From Chrysophaeum taylorii (taxonomy: Eukaryota > Sar > Pelagophyceae > Pelagomonadales > Pelagomonadaceae): a stretch of DNA of 64,000 bases. The notes beneath the pieces were generated by a model, which saw only the letters and a program-made list of their open reading frames with translations, was not told the origin of the DNA and ran no database searches. Positions 1 through 10,763 of the stretch are shown piece after piece (the first letter of the stretch is position 1; the number at the start of each line of letters is the position of its first letter). The stretch is taken from contig JAQMWT010000014.1 in NCBI GenBank assembly GCA_029834535.1, positions 122,762 through 186,761 on the forward strand, written 5' to 3'. Both the position numbers and the translations under genes were made by a program.

Positions 1-88
1 TACGTCCAACTTGGCCATTAAGCCTCATGATCTCATCCCATCCCGCAAGTGCTTAAGCGACCTGGCATACGTCCAACTTGGCCATTGA
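1..88. repeat. Direct repeat of a 20-bp sequence at the window edge
   Basis: The first 20 bases (TACGTCCAACTTGGCCATTA) recur at 69-88 with a terminal change. The left copy touches the window edge, so this may be the end of a longer repeat array. No coding content is visible. Confidence 0.5.
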
Positions 89-194
89 GGTCCGGATCAG
101 GCTCACCCACGACCTGAAGTGATGAGGTGCTTAACTTCTCAAAAAACGCTAGCGTATAAGTCGCTGAGGAAACACTTCACTTCTCGAAAGTGCA

Positions 195-199
195 AAAAG
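195..199 (-). terminator. RNA polymerase III T5 terminator of tRNA-Tyr
   Basis: The plus strand AAAAA reads as TTTTT on the minus strand, 34 nt past the tRNA 3' end. This is the usual Pol III stop signal and supports the gene being transcribed. Confidence 0.6.
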
Positions 200-233
200 A
201 GCAAGCACAACAGTCGAGAACTTTCTCCGATTT

Positions 234-321
234 TCTCGCGAGACGTAATCGAAACGCCGACCACTCGATAACACTCACAACCGTCTACAGTCGAGCGCTC
301 TACCAACTGAGCTATCGCGAG
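234..321 (-). tRNA. tRNA-Tyr (anticodon GTA) with a 15-nt intron
   Basis: Read on the minus strand, the 88-nt gene folds into a full cloverleaf. The 7-bp acceptor stem (CTCGCGA with TCGCGAG) is perfect, the D-arm is GCTC/GAGC, and the anticodon stem is CTCGA/TCGAG. The T-arm is GGCGT/ACGTC with loop TTCGATT. Position 234 is the discriminator A. The anticodon loop contains GTA. A 15-nt insertion at 270-284 lies one base 3' of the anticodon, the canonical eukaryotic tRNA intron site, and tRNA-Tyr is the classic intron-bearing isoacceptor. C1-G72 is the known eukaryotic tRNA-Tyr identity pair. Removing the intron leaves 73 nt. No CCA is encoded, as expected for a nuclear gene. Confidence 0.93.
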
Positions 322-900
322 GTATACCACGATTCGAAACCACGACCAAGGGTTCCAAACACCAGTTCAAACGTGCGCGCTCGCTCCGTACCCTCATACT
401 CGTGCAGAAGTTCAAAATGTATTTATAAATACTTTGTGCCGAACAGAGGAAGGCTCCAGACTTTCCCCGAAGAGTCCAAAGCGTGACAACTGGAATGGGG
501 CGTTAGACTAGCGATAGGGAATGACGCAGTGATACTAGATACGTGATGCAGGGGTAAGTGTCATAGCTCCCACACACAGGTGCTGGAAAAGAAAGAAAAG
601 GAAAAAGGGGTAAGTGAGGACCTCACACAGGTGCTGGAAAAGAAAGAAAAGGAAAAAAAATGGGGTAAGTGAGGTCCTCACAGAGGAGAAGCACGAAGGT
701 GGAAAAACGTCATGAGAGGCATTGTGGCATAATAAGACAGGAGATGCCATGCGAAGTCACGAGGTGAGGCAACGAGCACGAAGCCGAAGGAAGGGAGGAG
801 CTTCCGTACAGCGGGTGAAGATATCGCTAAGATTGTCAAGACGGGGGAGACATGCTGGGGGGCAATAAGTGTGTAGCGGTGATAGTGGGTCACGGTGGTG
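322..900. other. Intergenic; contains a two-copy 55-bp tandem repeat (about 565-690)
   Basis: No gene is supported here. Two consecutive units share CAGGTGCTGGAAAAGAAAG followed by an A/G run and GGGGTAAGTGAGG. A third partial match (GGGGTAAGTGTCATAGCT) lies at about 551-570 and again near 5850, so the sequence belongs to a dispersed repeat. Confidence 0.5.
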
Positions 901-925
901 CGGTTATCGACATGCATAGGAACGT

Positions 926-1402
926 TCAGCAGTAGCAGTAGGCAGTGGTGGAGCGGCGATCATCGGGGTTGTCGGCCCAGCTGGAGTCGGAATAATCACA
1001 GAGACGAAGGGTAGAATCGCGACCAAGAACAAGGGCAAGATCTTGAGTACCATTGAGGTAGCGGAGCGTCGTGGCATAACAGAAATAAACAAGACAGAAC
1101 CGACAAAAAAAAAGGTGATCGGAGGAACCGTGTGCAGGACAGTCAGCCGCAGAAAGACGAAGACCGATGGGAGCGGGAGTGAATTCGGGTTTACGTGCTC
1201 GATCACGCGCAATGCGAAGACCAACGCAAGTGTGAAAGCTTTGAAAAACGCAAAAGGAAAGCTTGGTAATGGCCAATGCAAGAACGGGGGTGCGCCACAA
1301 GAAGATCATCAACAACAAGGCGCAGAACGACAGGGGAAGTAAGCAAAAGCGTGTAGCTGCAAGTGCCACCAGAATCGCAGACAAAGCTACAATCATTGAC
1401 AA
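926..1402 (-). pseudogene. Copia RNase H fragment
   Basis: The translation ends in LRYLNGTQDLALVLG and then a stretch with DYSDSSWADNPDDRRST. This is the copia RNase H signature (a leucine-rich run, then D-SDADWAGD-D-RRST). The first catalytic Asp context is recognisable. The upstream part of this frame reads as hydrophobic noise, so the domain is frameshifted against the reverse transcriptase next to it. Confidence 0.7.
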
Positions 1403-2144
1403 GGAAGCGCTCTAAGTAAAGCCACCAGTGACGACAAGCTTGCTTGCAACCGTACCAAGAGCGACAAAGTGTGGAAATGAGTTTGGAGGTATCTTTGGGT
1501 TGGCTGGGAGCATAGCCTTCGGGTGGCCAGACAGGGGCTTGTATGAAAACAGAGATGACATCCACCTTATGCAAATCCCAGTCATGAAAGGCAACGAAGG
1601 TGAGAAAGAAGCGTATAGGTTGGCTACAGGACTGTACGTGTCGTGGTAAGCAATGCCGTGAACCTGGGTTATAACCGCGGACAACGAGACGAGTTTTGTA
1701 CGATTTGAAGCGGCCAGATTCACACTTCTCGCGGAGGGCCCACTTCAAAGTGCAGATGTTGCCAGAAAAAGTAGAAGGAACGCGAACGACATCCGAGCAA
1801 CCGAGCTGACCGAGGGAATGATATTCGTTGGCAATGGATTGTAGCCGACGTGCAGGATTTGGATGGGCTAGAGCTTCGCGCAAATGAGTGGAAGTGATAG
1901 CACCGTCATAAATGTAAGCTTCGACACATGGGGGATCAACAAGGGTGTGGGCGAGACAGAGGGGAAGGAAGACATAATGAACCAACAAACGAAAGCTAGC
2001 ATAATTAACGTACAGGGAATGACAAGATGACACAGAATCGACATGAGATGACACAGAATCTCGTTTCTCCAGTTGTTTCTGAATAATGTGCGCTTTTGTC
2101 GACTTGGCGCGGTCGGCTCTGTTTGGCCCGACTTTGTTTTGCAC
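1203..2144 (-). pseudogene. Copia reverse transcriptase fragment
   Basis: Within this frame the segments KWALREKCESGRFKSYKTRL and VVRGY match the copia RT start (KWVFK-K-G--RYKARLVAKGY). LRLVVDDLLVA matches the YVDDLL catalytic block with Tyr replaced. The block that should read DY-DTF-PVA appears in another frame (AYHDTYSPVANLYASFS, about 1640), so at least one frameshift separates the parts. The catalytic Asp pair survives but the gene cannot make an intact enzyme. Confidence 0.7.
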
Positions 2145-2229
2145 TTTCCTCAGGAGGTTTTGGGCTCATTGGTTTCGTCGGCTCTGGTTTGCTCGACTTT
2201 GTTGTGCACTTTTCTCTGGGGGTTGTTGG

Positions 2230-4215
2230 TTCTTCGGAGTTCATGAACTCGTAGAATGGTCGGTTCACGTGATGAGGTGGTCAGTCCCAGTGAAACCGGC
2301 GCATTCTCATCAAACACAGGGGACAAGGGGGCAACAGGAGACGATAGCTTGGAAGCGTGATTCGAGAAAGTCGGAACAACGTTGAAGTTCCGGTGGTTGA
2401 CATTGCAGGAAAAATCTGATAAGCGAAACTGTCAGCAAAATCGAGGTCTGAAGAACAATAGCGACAAAAGTGCCTGGGGAGACTTGCGTTAAGCGATTGT
2501 TGCCACTGAGGATCGCAGCGGGGTAAAGATAGTGGGAACACAGGCTGGTATATATGATGGCGGTGTACCAGACGTCTGATGAGAACGTGGCCTTTGGGCA
2601 GATATGTTGCATGGTGACCAGGTTATGACGATGGTCGGAGTCGACAGAATCAAAAACAGGCGTAAGCACGTTTGATGCGAACGTGGGTGTTTGGTTGTTG
2701 TGGCGCGAGCAAGTTGCCATGGGCACGACCGCGTCCTGTACGCGAAGATGGAAGACATCGGACGCGCCAGCGTTGTAAGGAACGAACACGGGTAGACGTA
2801 AGGAACGAACACGGGTAGACCAGGCTGCTGTATGCCAGCCTGCTGTGGCAGATAGGAAAGTGGCCCTTTTTCGCAGTCGCAAGAACGAAGTTGCCATATG
2901 GGCCAGCGTTTGAGGAGCAAGCGGCGATCTTTGCTCGTCATACTCGAATAGACTGCGGTAGAAGTTGGCGATAGTGGCAAAACAGTGGTGGTACGTAAGA
3001 ACGTTGCAGATAGCGTCGCAGTGACACGTAAGAACAGTGCAGAGAGGGTCGCGGGTGCGGAGCACGGAATTCACTTCGATAGCAAAACCGAATTTTAAAG
3101 GTCAGAAAAGCGGCGAAAGGCGATAGTACGCGAAGGAGAACCACAACATTGTGTTGATACCGGAGATGAAGAAGCCGAATCACACAGCAAAGACGCGTCG
3201 GTCCAGGATCCCGAAGATTGTGCACTTTTTGTTGTTTTCTCTCTTTGGTTCGTCGGAGTTCATGAGCTCGTAGAATGGTCGGTTCACGTGATGGGGTGAT
3301 CAGTCCCAGTGAAACCGGCGCATTCTCATCAAACACAGGGGACAAGGGGGCAACAGCGGAAGAACAGGTGACAATGGGCCAACAGTAGACGAGAGCGCGT
3401 GATTCGAGAAAGTCGGAACAACGTTGAAGTTCCGGTGGTTGACATTGCAGGAAAAATCTGATAAGCGAAACTGTCAGCAAAATCGAGGTCTGAAGAACAA
3501 TAGCGACAAAAGTGCCTGGGCAGACTTGCGTTAAGCGATTGTTGCCACTGAGGATCGCAGCGGGGTAAAGATAGTGGGAACACAGGCTGGTATATATATG
3601 ATGGCAGTGTACCAGACGTCTGATGAGAACGTGGCCTTTGGGCAGATATGTTCCATGGTGCATGGTGACCAGGTTATGACGATGGTCGGAGTCGACAGAA
3701 GCAAAAACAGGCGTAAACAGGTTTGATGCGAACGTGGGTGTTTGGTTGTTGTAGTGCGAGCAAGATGCCATGGGCACGACCGCGTCCTGTACGCGAAAAT
3801 GGAAGACTTCGGACACGCCAGCGGCGTAAGGAACGAACACGGGTAGACCAGGCTGCTGTATGCCAGCCTGCGGTGGCAGATAAGAAAGTGGCCCGTTTTC
3901 GCATTCGCAAGAACAAAGTTGCCATATGGGCCAACGTTGGAGGAGCAAGCGGCGAGCTTTGCTCGTGATACTCGAATAGACTGCGGTAGAAGTTGGCGAC
4001 AGTGGCAAAACAGCTGTGGCACGTAAGAACGTTGCAGATAGCGTCGCAGTGGCACGTAAGAACATTGCAGATAGCGTCGCGGGTGCTGAGCACGGAATTC
4101 ACTGCGATAGCAAAACCGGATTTTAAAGGTCAGAAAAACGGCGAAAAAGGCGAGAGTGCGCGAAGGAGAACCGCAAATCACACAGCAAAGAAGCGTCTGT
4201 CCAGGATCCCGAAGA
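2230..4215. repeat. Two-copy ~1-kb tandem duplication
   Basis: Unit 1 (about 2230-3225) and unit 2 (about 3245-4215) run in the same order from GGAGTTCATGA to TCCAGGATCCCGAAGAT and differ by scattered substitutions and small indels. Each has its own sub-repeats: a 24-bp doubling near 2780-2815 in unit 1 only, and ACGTAAGAACGTTGCAGATA repeated near 2990 and near 4020-4080. The units lie where a copia integrase would be, but I cannot identify any domain in them. Confidence 0.85.
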
Positions 4216-4334
4216 TGAGCGATCCAACCACATAGGAAGCACGAAAACTGCGCACGCGAAAAATTGACAGGCACAGCTTAGTTGTGGCAGGTGAAATGCG
4301 CGATGGAACGTGATTCGCTGGTTTTACCAAAACC

Positions 4335-4568
4335 GACAAGCACAACGAGGAGTGGATTAACGAATAGCAGAAAATGCACAACGGGGAGTGGAGCAACGAA
4401 TAGCTGAAAATGCACGACGGGGAGTGGAGCAACGAATAGGCGAAATACAGAACGAGGAGGGGAGCAACGACGAGGTGAAAAGACAGAACGAGGAGAGGAG
4501 CAACGACGAGGGGAAAATACAGAACGAGGGGCTGAGCAACGAATAGCGGAAAATACAGAACGAGGCGC
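4335..4568. repeat. Minisatellite, about seven ~33-bp units
   Basis: Successive units follow the pattern GGAGYRGAGCAACGAATAGC plus a short AAATACAGAACGA-like half. Units diverge gradually along the array, which argues for an old tandem expansion rather than an assembly artefact. Confidence 0.8.
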
Positions 4569-4977
4569 CTGTGCAATGGGAGCTAAAAACAAAAACGAGG
4601 GGCTTCCGTGGGATGGGGTTGTTGATGTGCTTGCATCAGACATTCGGCGGTACACACGCCGACTTGGAATTATCTTGATTGGTATGAGACAGAGTATCGG
4701 GAGGGGTATGTGAGACGGTGGGTGTGGCCGTTTAAGGCGGTGAAGGGGGTGGAATAGATGGTGGTATTAAGAAAAGCGGCGGAGTGGAACTAGAATCAGT
4801 CAAGGTGGGAGTAGGCATAGGAGCAGAAAAGGTAGTGTTAGTGGTGGTGGGTTTGGGTTGGTGTTGTTGGGTGTTTTTGGAGTCATTGGAAGTGCTGCGC
4901 TGTTGAGAAGAACGGCGATGGTGGGTAGCGCGTTGTCGTGGAATAGCTAGGAACGTTGAAACGTGCGGCAGTCCCTC

Positions 4978-5293
4978 TTAAAGTGATCCTTGCGGCCGCC
5001 AAAATGACATTGGGTAGTGCGTCGGAATCGAGTAGAGCCAGGCTGTTTGGAAAGGGGAGCGTCTAGGGTAGGTCAGTTGGAAGAGTCGGAAGTCGTGGCT
5101 GACGACGCGGCGGATAGCGCGGCGGAAGTGGTTGTGCATGCCATCTAAATTGATTGGTGTTGAACTTCTCAAGGGTACAACCACAGTTGTCGGTACGAAA
5201 CGCGAGACGATAAAACAAAGCCAGTAAGGCTTGAAGCACGATGCACGTAGTCAATGCGAGGACACACTTGAGGGTGCGTCGGATCAGGTACAA
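4978..5293 (-). pseudogene. Copia gag remnant with degenerate zinc knuckle
   Basis: The minus-strand frame at about 4975-5035 reads QCHFGGRKDHFKRDCRTF. This is a copia CCHC knuckle (C-x2-C-x4-H-x4-C) in which the second Cys has become Gly. Upstream, LEKFNTNQFRW resembles the start of copia gag. The gag is much shorter than normal and frameshifted. It anchors the 5' side of the copia relic. Confidence 0.45.
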
Positions 5294-5299
5294 TGCCGA

Positions 5300-5962
5300 G
5301 CAACTTGAACTCCGGTGATAGGTACAATGCCGAGCAACTTGTATACTCCGATGATGAACTTGTTGAGGAAGTTCGCTACGCGATCCCCACGGCCCATGTA
5401 GACATCGGTAATGCGCTTGTAAAGTCGCGTGAAGTTCATGTCGCGGTTTTCGTGGATATCAACGTTGTTGCTTGACGCGAAATTCGCCTTCAGAGCAGCG
5501 AGATGCTGAGAAATTCTTCTTCAGAGCAGCGAGATGCTGAGATGCTAGTCCAAGGATCGTTGGTCGAGACAATGTGATCGCCGGTGGAGATGATCTTGTT
5601 CTCCATTGGTGGGAAAAAAAAAAATGTCGCTCACCGCTGAAGGCATCAAGTTTGTGCGAAAGCTTGCTAGCTTGAATTTCGATCGAGGACATGATAGACG
5701 ACAACGAACCGAACACGTAGCAATGAACTGAAGCCGAGAAGGAGTCGCCTCGAAGTCAAGCACAGGCTCGATCGTGGAACGAGCACCTGGTACCATGTGA
5801 GAACTGAAATGGGGATGTGAGAACACTATAATGGGGACGTGGTGCAGGGGTAAGTGTCATAGCTTCCTCAGAGCTCTAGTATCCACTAGGCTGTCAGGGG
5901 CGCTGCTGTCAGCACCACGTCATTCAGGCCTGCGTAACATCAGAAGGAAGACAGGAAGATAG
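5300..5962. other. Intergenic between copia relic and quinone oxidoreductase
   Basis: No gene is supported. There is a short direct repeat at 5281-5345 (GGTACAATGCCGAGCAACTTG twice) and another at 5509-5540 (TCTTCAGAGCAGCGAGATGC, twice with a small change). The GGGGTAAGTGTCATAGCT repeat seen near 550 recurs at about 5848. Confidence 0.4.
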
Positions 5963-7024
5963 ATGTTGTTCGCCAGAGGCTTTGGAGGCAAACGATGGTT
6001 GTCGGTGCCCGCGACGATGCGGGCTGCCCTCGTGCGCGAGACGGGGGATGCGTCGAAGCTGGTGGTGGATTCCGTGAGCGTGCCGAGCATCGCTGACGGG
6101 CAGGTGCTCGTGCGCAACGAGTTCGCCGGGATCAACTTCATCGACACGTACCATCGGTCTGGTTTGTATAAGCGCGATCTTCCGTTCGTGGGCGGCCAGG
6201 AGGGGGGGGGTGTCGTCGCGGCGACGACCCCCAAAGCCGAGGCTCAGGGCGCCAAGGTGGGAGACCGCGTGGCGTATAGCGTGTTTGGATCGTACGCCGA
6301 GTACACGGCAGTCCCGGCAGCCAAGCTCCTGCCCGTGCCCGAGGGCGTCGGGCTGGACGTCGCGACCGCGTGCGTGGTGCAGGGTCTGACGGCGCACTAC
6401 CTGACAACCGACGCCCACGCGGGGCTCATCCAGCCCGGGGAGTGGTGCTTGATCCACGGCGTGGGGGGGGGGACGTGCCAGTGGGCGGCGCAGATGGCAC
6501 GGCTCCGGGGGTACAAGGTGATCGGGACGGCCGCCAAGGGGAAGCGAGAGGCGGCAGAGAGTACCAAGTGCGACGAGCTGATATTGCTGGACGAGGTCCC
6601 GGGGACGTCGTACGAAGACTACGAGTCGCTGGACGTGGCGGCCAAGGTGATGGAGATTACGGGAAACGAGGGGGTCAAGTGCGTGATCGATGGGATTGGG
6701 AAAGCGACGCTGGACATCGCGATCGCGTCCCTCGCGCGCCGCGGGATCTTCGTGTCCTTCGGGAACGCCTCGGGGGCCGTCCCGGCGTTTCCGCCGCTCC
6801 GCCTCATCGCCAAGTCGGCCTTTCTCACGCGGCCCAAGCTTCTCGACTACACGGTGGACCGCGCGGAACTCCTGGGCCGCGCGACCGAGATCATGACCTG
6901 GCTCCAGAAGGGGGATCTCCAGGTGGCCGTGGACACGACCTTTCCCCTCGAGGACGCCGCGCGAGGCCACGAGTACCTCGAGGCGGGCAAGTCCAAGGGG
7001 AAGGTCCTCTATAAGATAAATTAA
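5963..7024 (+). CDS. Zeta-crystallin-like NADPH:quinone oxidoreductase, probably mitochondrial
   Basis: The 353-residue protein belongs to the medium-chain dehydrogenase/reductase superfamily, quinone oxidoreductase branch, which reduces quinones with NADPH. The substrate-side signature AGINFIDTYHRSGLY is at residues 55-69. The nucleotide-binding turn HGVGGGTCQ is at 165-173, where the family usually has an Ala/Gly-rich G-x-G-x-x-G-like loop; the Gly run survives with altered spacing. No zinc-ligand cysteines are present, as expected for this branch. The family start aligns at Met19 (MRAALVRETG); the 18 residues before it are basic and serine-poor, which looks like a mitochondrial presequence, so I chose the upstream ATG. 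The gene is intronless. Its stop codon overlaps that of the gene on the opposite strand. Confidence 0.88.
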   Translation: MLFARGFGGKRWLSVPATMRAALVRETGDASKLVVDSVSVPSIADGQVLVRNEFAGINFIDTYHRSGLYKRDLPFVGGQEGGGVVAATTPKAEAQGAKVGDRVAYSVFGSYAEYTAVPAAKLLPVPEGVGLDVATACVVQGLTAHYLTTDAHAGLIQPGEWCLIHGVGGGTCQWAAQMARLRGYKVIGTAAKGKREAAESTKCDELILLDEVPGTSYEDYESLDVAAKVMEITGNEGVKCVIDGIGKATLDIAIASLARRGIFVSFGNASGAVPAFPPLRLIAKSAFLTRPKLLDYTVDRAELLGRATEIMTWLQKGDLQVAVDTTFPLEDAARGHEYLEAGKSKGKVLYKIN

Positions 7025-7758
7025 GAGGACGCCGCCGCCGCCGCCGCCGCGGTTTCGAGGAGATGGGCGTTGCGGGCCATGAGGGCCGGGGCAAGGACGA
7101 GGGCGGCGGTGGAGAGGTGGGTCGCCTTGGCCTGCCACGCGGCGAGCCGCGCGCGGTACTTGTCGAGGTCGGCGAGGACGGCTCTGTGAGCGTGGGATCC
7201 GTGGTGAAGTCGAGCCGTGAGAATCGGACGACTCGCGTGTGCGACGAGCTCGTGTGCGACCATGCCACGCCGCCGGCCGCTGGGAGTCTTGAGGGGAGGG
7301 GGCGCCGACGGGGCCCGGAGCGCCGCGACGTCGAGGGCCATTTGCCGCTCGAGCGTAGCCGCGTCCCGCGCCGCCGATTCGACTCGTCGCCTCGCCCAGG
7401 CAATCTTGCGTCGGGCCACGGCGAGCTCCTCGGCGGCTTCTACCCCCAGCGCCATCTTGTAGGCCTCGTACGTCCGCGGAGTCGGACCCGTCGAGTCGTC
7501 CGCGAAGAGACCGCGGAGCGACCCCGCCTCGTGCCCGGCGAGCTCGCTCACCCGAACCAGAACCCCACGCACTGCGCTCGTCCGTCGCCGCCGCCGCTCG
7601 CGACTCCGCGCGTACGCTGACCCCAACCTCGTCCACAAAGTCTCGTGCATCCCTCGCGCCTTGCACGACCGCGAACACACGCAAAAACTCAGGAGACCAT
7701 CGAGCGGGAGGTACTCGAGGCTCGCCAGGACCACACCTCCCGGGACACCGCCCCACAT
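7021..7758 (-). CDS. F-box-like protein with helical Ala/Arg-rich tail
   Basis: 245 residues from the first ATG at 7758; the frame is open five codons further up but without an ATG. Residues 4-45 (VLASLEYLPLDGLLSFCVC, then a Cys/Arg stretch and LW-RLG) fit an F-box: LP-x-x-x-L-x-x-F-x-x-VC with a closing Trp. F-box proteins dock on Skp1 in SCF ubiquitin ligases. The rest is rich in Ala, Arg and Leu, probably helical, with no substrate-binding repeat I can name. It ends in an Ala run encoded by (GCC)n. The gene is convergent with the oxidoreductase. It could also be an unrelated helical protein. Confidence 0.55.
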   Translation of the reverse strand: MWGGVPGGVVLASLEYLPLDGLLSFCVCSRSCKARGMHETLWTRLGSAYARSRERRRRRTSAVRGVLVRVSELAGHEAGSLRGLFADDSTGPTPRTYEAYKMALGVEAAEELAVARRKIAWARRRVESAARDAATLERQMALDVAALRAPSAPPPLKTPSGRRRGMVAHELVAHASRPILTARLHHGSHAHRAVLADLDKYRARLAAWQAKATHLSTAALVLAPALMARNAHLLETAAAAAAASS

Positions 7759-10700
7759 TGAAGATTTTTTCACACCTCAGAGGCACTCACTCACTCCAAG
7801 GCACGCTCTTCGTCGTCGTTGACAAACACCCCATCCCGATTAATAAATCCGTTACACACCACAACGGTCGTTGTGATTGGGCCACGGCCGAAACGGTACC
7901 AGTCCAAAAGTTCAGTTGCTTGGCGGCATCGACAAGCGTGCCGAGCACCTCGAACGGAACAAAGACACTAGTGATGAACACATTTGTTTGTAGCAGCGAA
8001 GGAAGATGCCGGAAAATCTGTTTTCTTCCAAGACATACGATACTCCTCGTGCTCTCAACAACAAGCTTCTTCCAGACGAGCGACATCACGCAGGATGATG
8101 ACAACGTCTATTTGGGCCATCACCGACGTCGTCATCGCGCACAGAAAGGGGGGGCCAATACGAGTAGTCCAGACGCGGAGAGGACCCACCGCTATCGGTG
8201 CAAAATTTCGCGTGTCGACCACACCATCCCTCAAAATTTCGCCACATAATCATACAGAAATAATAACGACGAAAGATCGCATACCTTCGAAACGAAGTTC
8301 GACGTAGCGCAAATCAAGCTTCGGATTTCAATACGTTTCAGTGGCTGCTCTGCAGCGCGATACGACGCTGGCTTTTTGCATATAGTAGTCATACCAGTTC
8401 ATTAAGTTTCGCCGACACCGCAAAGAGACGCGGGCGGCAGCAGCCAATGGGCAACAGAGTGGGCGCAGACGTTTTGAAAGCGGACAAACAAAGCACAGTG
8501 GGCTCGTGCAGGAAATACAACCTCACTGTCGACTGCGACGAGATCATCCCTCGTCACCTCGCCGACAAATCTCGATCGTGGGAAATTCTAATTCGCGACT
8601 TGCGAACATGGGTGTTAGGCGAACTCTGTCCTCATGTCGGATGCGAGGGCAATGCGTGCGATGTTCATGCTGCGGCCACGTTGGCCGCAGAGCGCGTAAG
8701 CGATAATGGCGACGGTGCCACCGACAACATCTTAATCGTGGCGTGCTTCGCACAGTTGCAGCTCCTCCCGCGGCAGCTCAAGCTGGCGATAACAATGATA
8801 TCCAAAGTTACGAAAAACTCGCTTACGCACACAACAAAAGCAGCAGGGAGTTCAATCTGCGGCCACCACCTGTGTTCATTTTAAGAGTCTTACCCACGCT
8901 TTGACGCGAATATAGAAGGCGCACTCCTGGCGCGACGCTCGCGCGATTCGCAGCATTACAACAACCATCTCCAACTTAAGCCAGGCGGCCGATCACAGTC
9001 TCCTCTGAAGAGGCCGAGTCATCGTTGTACACAGTAGAAAGAAACTTGGTGATAGGTTTCTTGAGCGTCGTATTTCAATTCGCCACGACCACCCCCCCCC
9101 TAACTCGGAGTCGTCTTCTTGGGCTGGATGCTGTATCTTGGGGTGATTCTTTTTTCTTCTTCTTCTCCCAGGATAACGACGAAGTTATCGACGGCAATTT
9201 CGGTCGGGATCATCGCGGCTGTCAAGTTGCTTTGCTATCTTCAGGATTGACATTCCGCACGTCGTCACGCGTGTGTTTCTAGTTTGAGGAAAGTAGTAGC
9301 CTCGGTCGCATGCGTCGCAGATTGCTGCTTGAAAGCCATAGCCGCATTCCCAAGAACGCTTCTCTCCTAGACACGCGTCGTCCAAGTTGCACTCTGTGAT
9401 GGGAAGCAACTTTTGTCGTTCGAACACTCGCCACCAACAAAAGAATGGCTGTTTTGTCTTTCAAATGGCGTTGAGTGAGTGAGCTTGGACACAGTACTGA
9501 TAGCCTCTTGACAAGGGAGCTATAGAAGAGACACGCCGAAGCAAATGAGCACGCTGCCTTCGTCTTCGTCGCAAAGAAAAACACAGCAGTTTGTGCGCTG
9601 AATACTTCCTTGCTGGAACTCTTGGATCGAGATAAAGAAAGACTTACAAAATACAGTGCGGTATCTAAATATTATTTGATTCCACCGAGTAATAATAAGA
9701 CACTATCAGCAAAAAAATCATGCGCACACATGTTCTTCGCCAGAAGACTTGAGCAGGCAGGCTACCGCGAGCAGACAACAAAGTGGCAACAAAGACACGT
9801 ATAATACGCAGAGATACACTCTCGCCGCATAGGATGAGAAAGCTCCGTGTCTGTAGCGGGCATCACGCCACAAACCCTCCAACCTGATCGTATTCATTGT
9901 AGTCGGACAGGTCCTACAAACTTGCTTGAGGAGTTTGGTGTTTGAAAGTGCCGTGCGAGCAGTTTATGCACTCAGAAGGCCCGGGAGTGGCGGCGTGACG
10001 GTGACGATGACTGCAAGCAGCAGCAGACTGATTGTCCGCTTGAACTCTGGGATGTGCCCACAGGGCATGCACACGCTCTGATTCGTCTTATTACAGAGCG
10101 CACGCGACATTTAAGGTCGGCACCGCAAACACGCAGGACGTTCGTCTATCGAGAAGCGGGCTGGTTCGACCTGCGCCGCATACGCTCGACCAGGAGGTCG
10201 TCGGGTGCATTTTCGCGTTCCTTCGGTTTCGATGCTGGGCGAATCCGCAACATTTTGGTTCGCATACTCTATTACTTCGGCGGAACACTTCGCGGAAGTG
10301 TACTTGTTTGATAAGATGTATCCACAACTGAAGGAATTATGACGTCATTTAACATCAAGTAGCCGATGAAACCGAAGCCTTCCGCAGCAAGTATGAAAAA
10401 AACTGTCATGTAACTGAAAGGGGGAAAGTCCACAAACGGACCGCTGGTGGTTTGGGCGCAAGAGACTTGTCACAGGGCGCGGAGCAGGGTCGTAGCGACA
10501 TTGCACACGCGCAGTGGTAGTCCCAACCAAAGACCGGCGACATATATTGGGAATCCGACGACAATAGGCCGTTTACACAAAGAACGGAAGGAAGGGAGGA
10601 TACACATCCCTGTTATTAATTAATTATTATTAGGCCATATCGCCGCTCGGCGCTGGCAGAACGTGCGTTTGTCGGGTGGTGGCATAAATAATGGATGATA

Positions 10701-10763
10701 GGGTAAGGATGACTTACTAGGGCTCCGTTGATTACTCAGCAAGCGAGAACGCTAATAATAAGT
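7759..10763. other. 3-kb intergenic stretch, no supported gene
   Basis: Base composition is more AT-rich than in the flanking genes and every ORF is short. A plus-strand ORF at 8447-8884 (145 aa) has no recognisable domain. A Cys-rich relic at 9185-9427 is listed separately. Poly-C (about 9092-9099) and a TTC run (about 9152-9166) are present. I see no LTR or inverted-repeat boundary. Confidence 0.5.
9185..9427 (-). pseudogene. Relic of a Cys-rich extracellular repeat domain
   Basis: The minus frame contains ECNLDDACLG followed by ECGYGFQAAICDACDRGYYF. This resembles the ACLGG / C-EGYTGPLCAVC--GYY modules of large cell-surface proteins common in algae and oomycetes. Only about one module is left, a neighbouring frame carries the continuation, and no flanking ORF extends it, so I read it as a decayed fragment. 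Confidence 0.3.

Larger units (their letters stand above)
900..5300 (-). mobile_element. Decayed Ty1/copia LTR retrotransposon
   Basis: Minus-strand fragments lie in copia order. A gag-like segment with a damaged CCHC zinc knuckle is near 4980-5180, reverse transcriptase at about 1200-2140, and RNase H at about 930-1100. Frameshifts and stops break every domain. The protease/integrase interval (about 2200-4900) is occupied by a 1-kb tandem duplication and a minisatellite and gives no recognisable domain. I found no LTR pair. The element is a non-functional relic. Confidence 0.65.

Noticed and set aside
330-350. Second T-arm-like string upstream of tRNA-Tyr
   Set aside because: No acceptor or D-arm partner; not a second tRNA.
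5924-7786. 620-codon minus-strand ORF across the oxidoreductase and F-box genes
   Set aside because: Arg/Pro/Gly-rich shadow of the GC-rich oxidoreductase; no domain, no ATG-supported start, and the sense genes have clear families.
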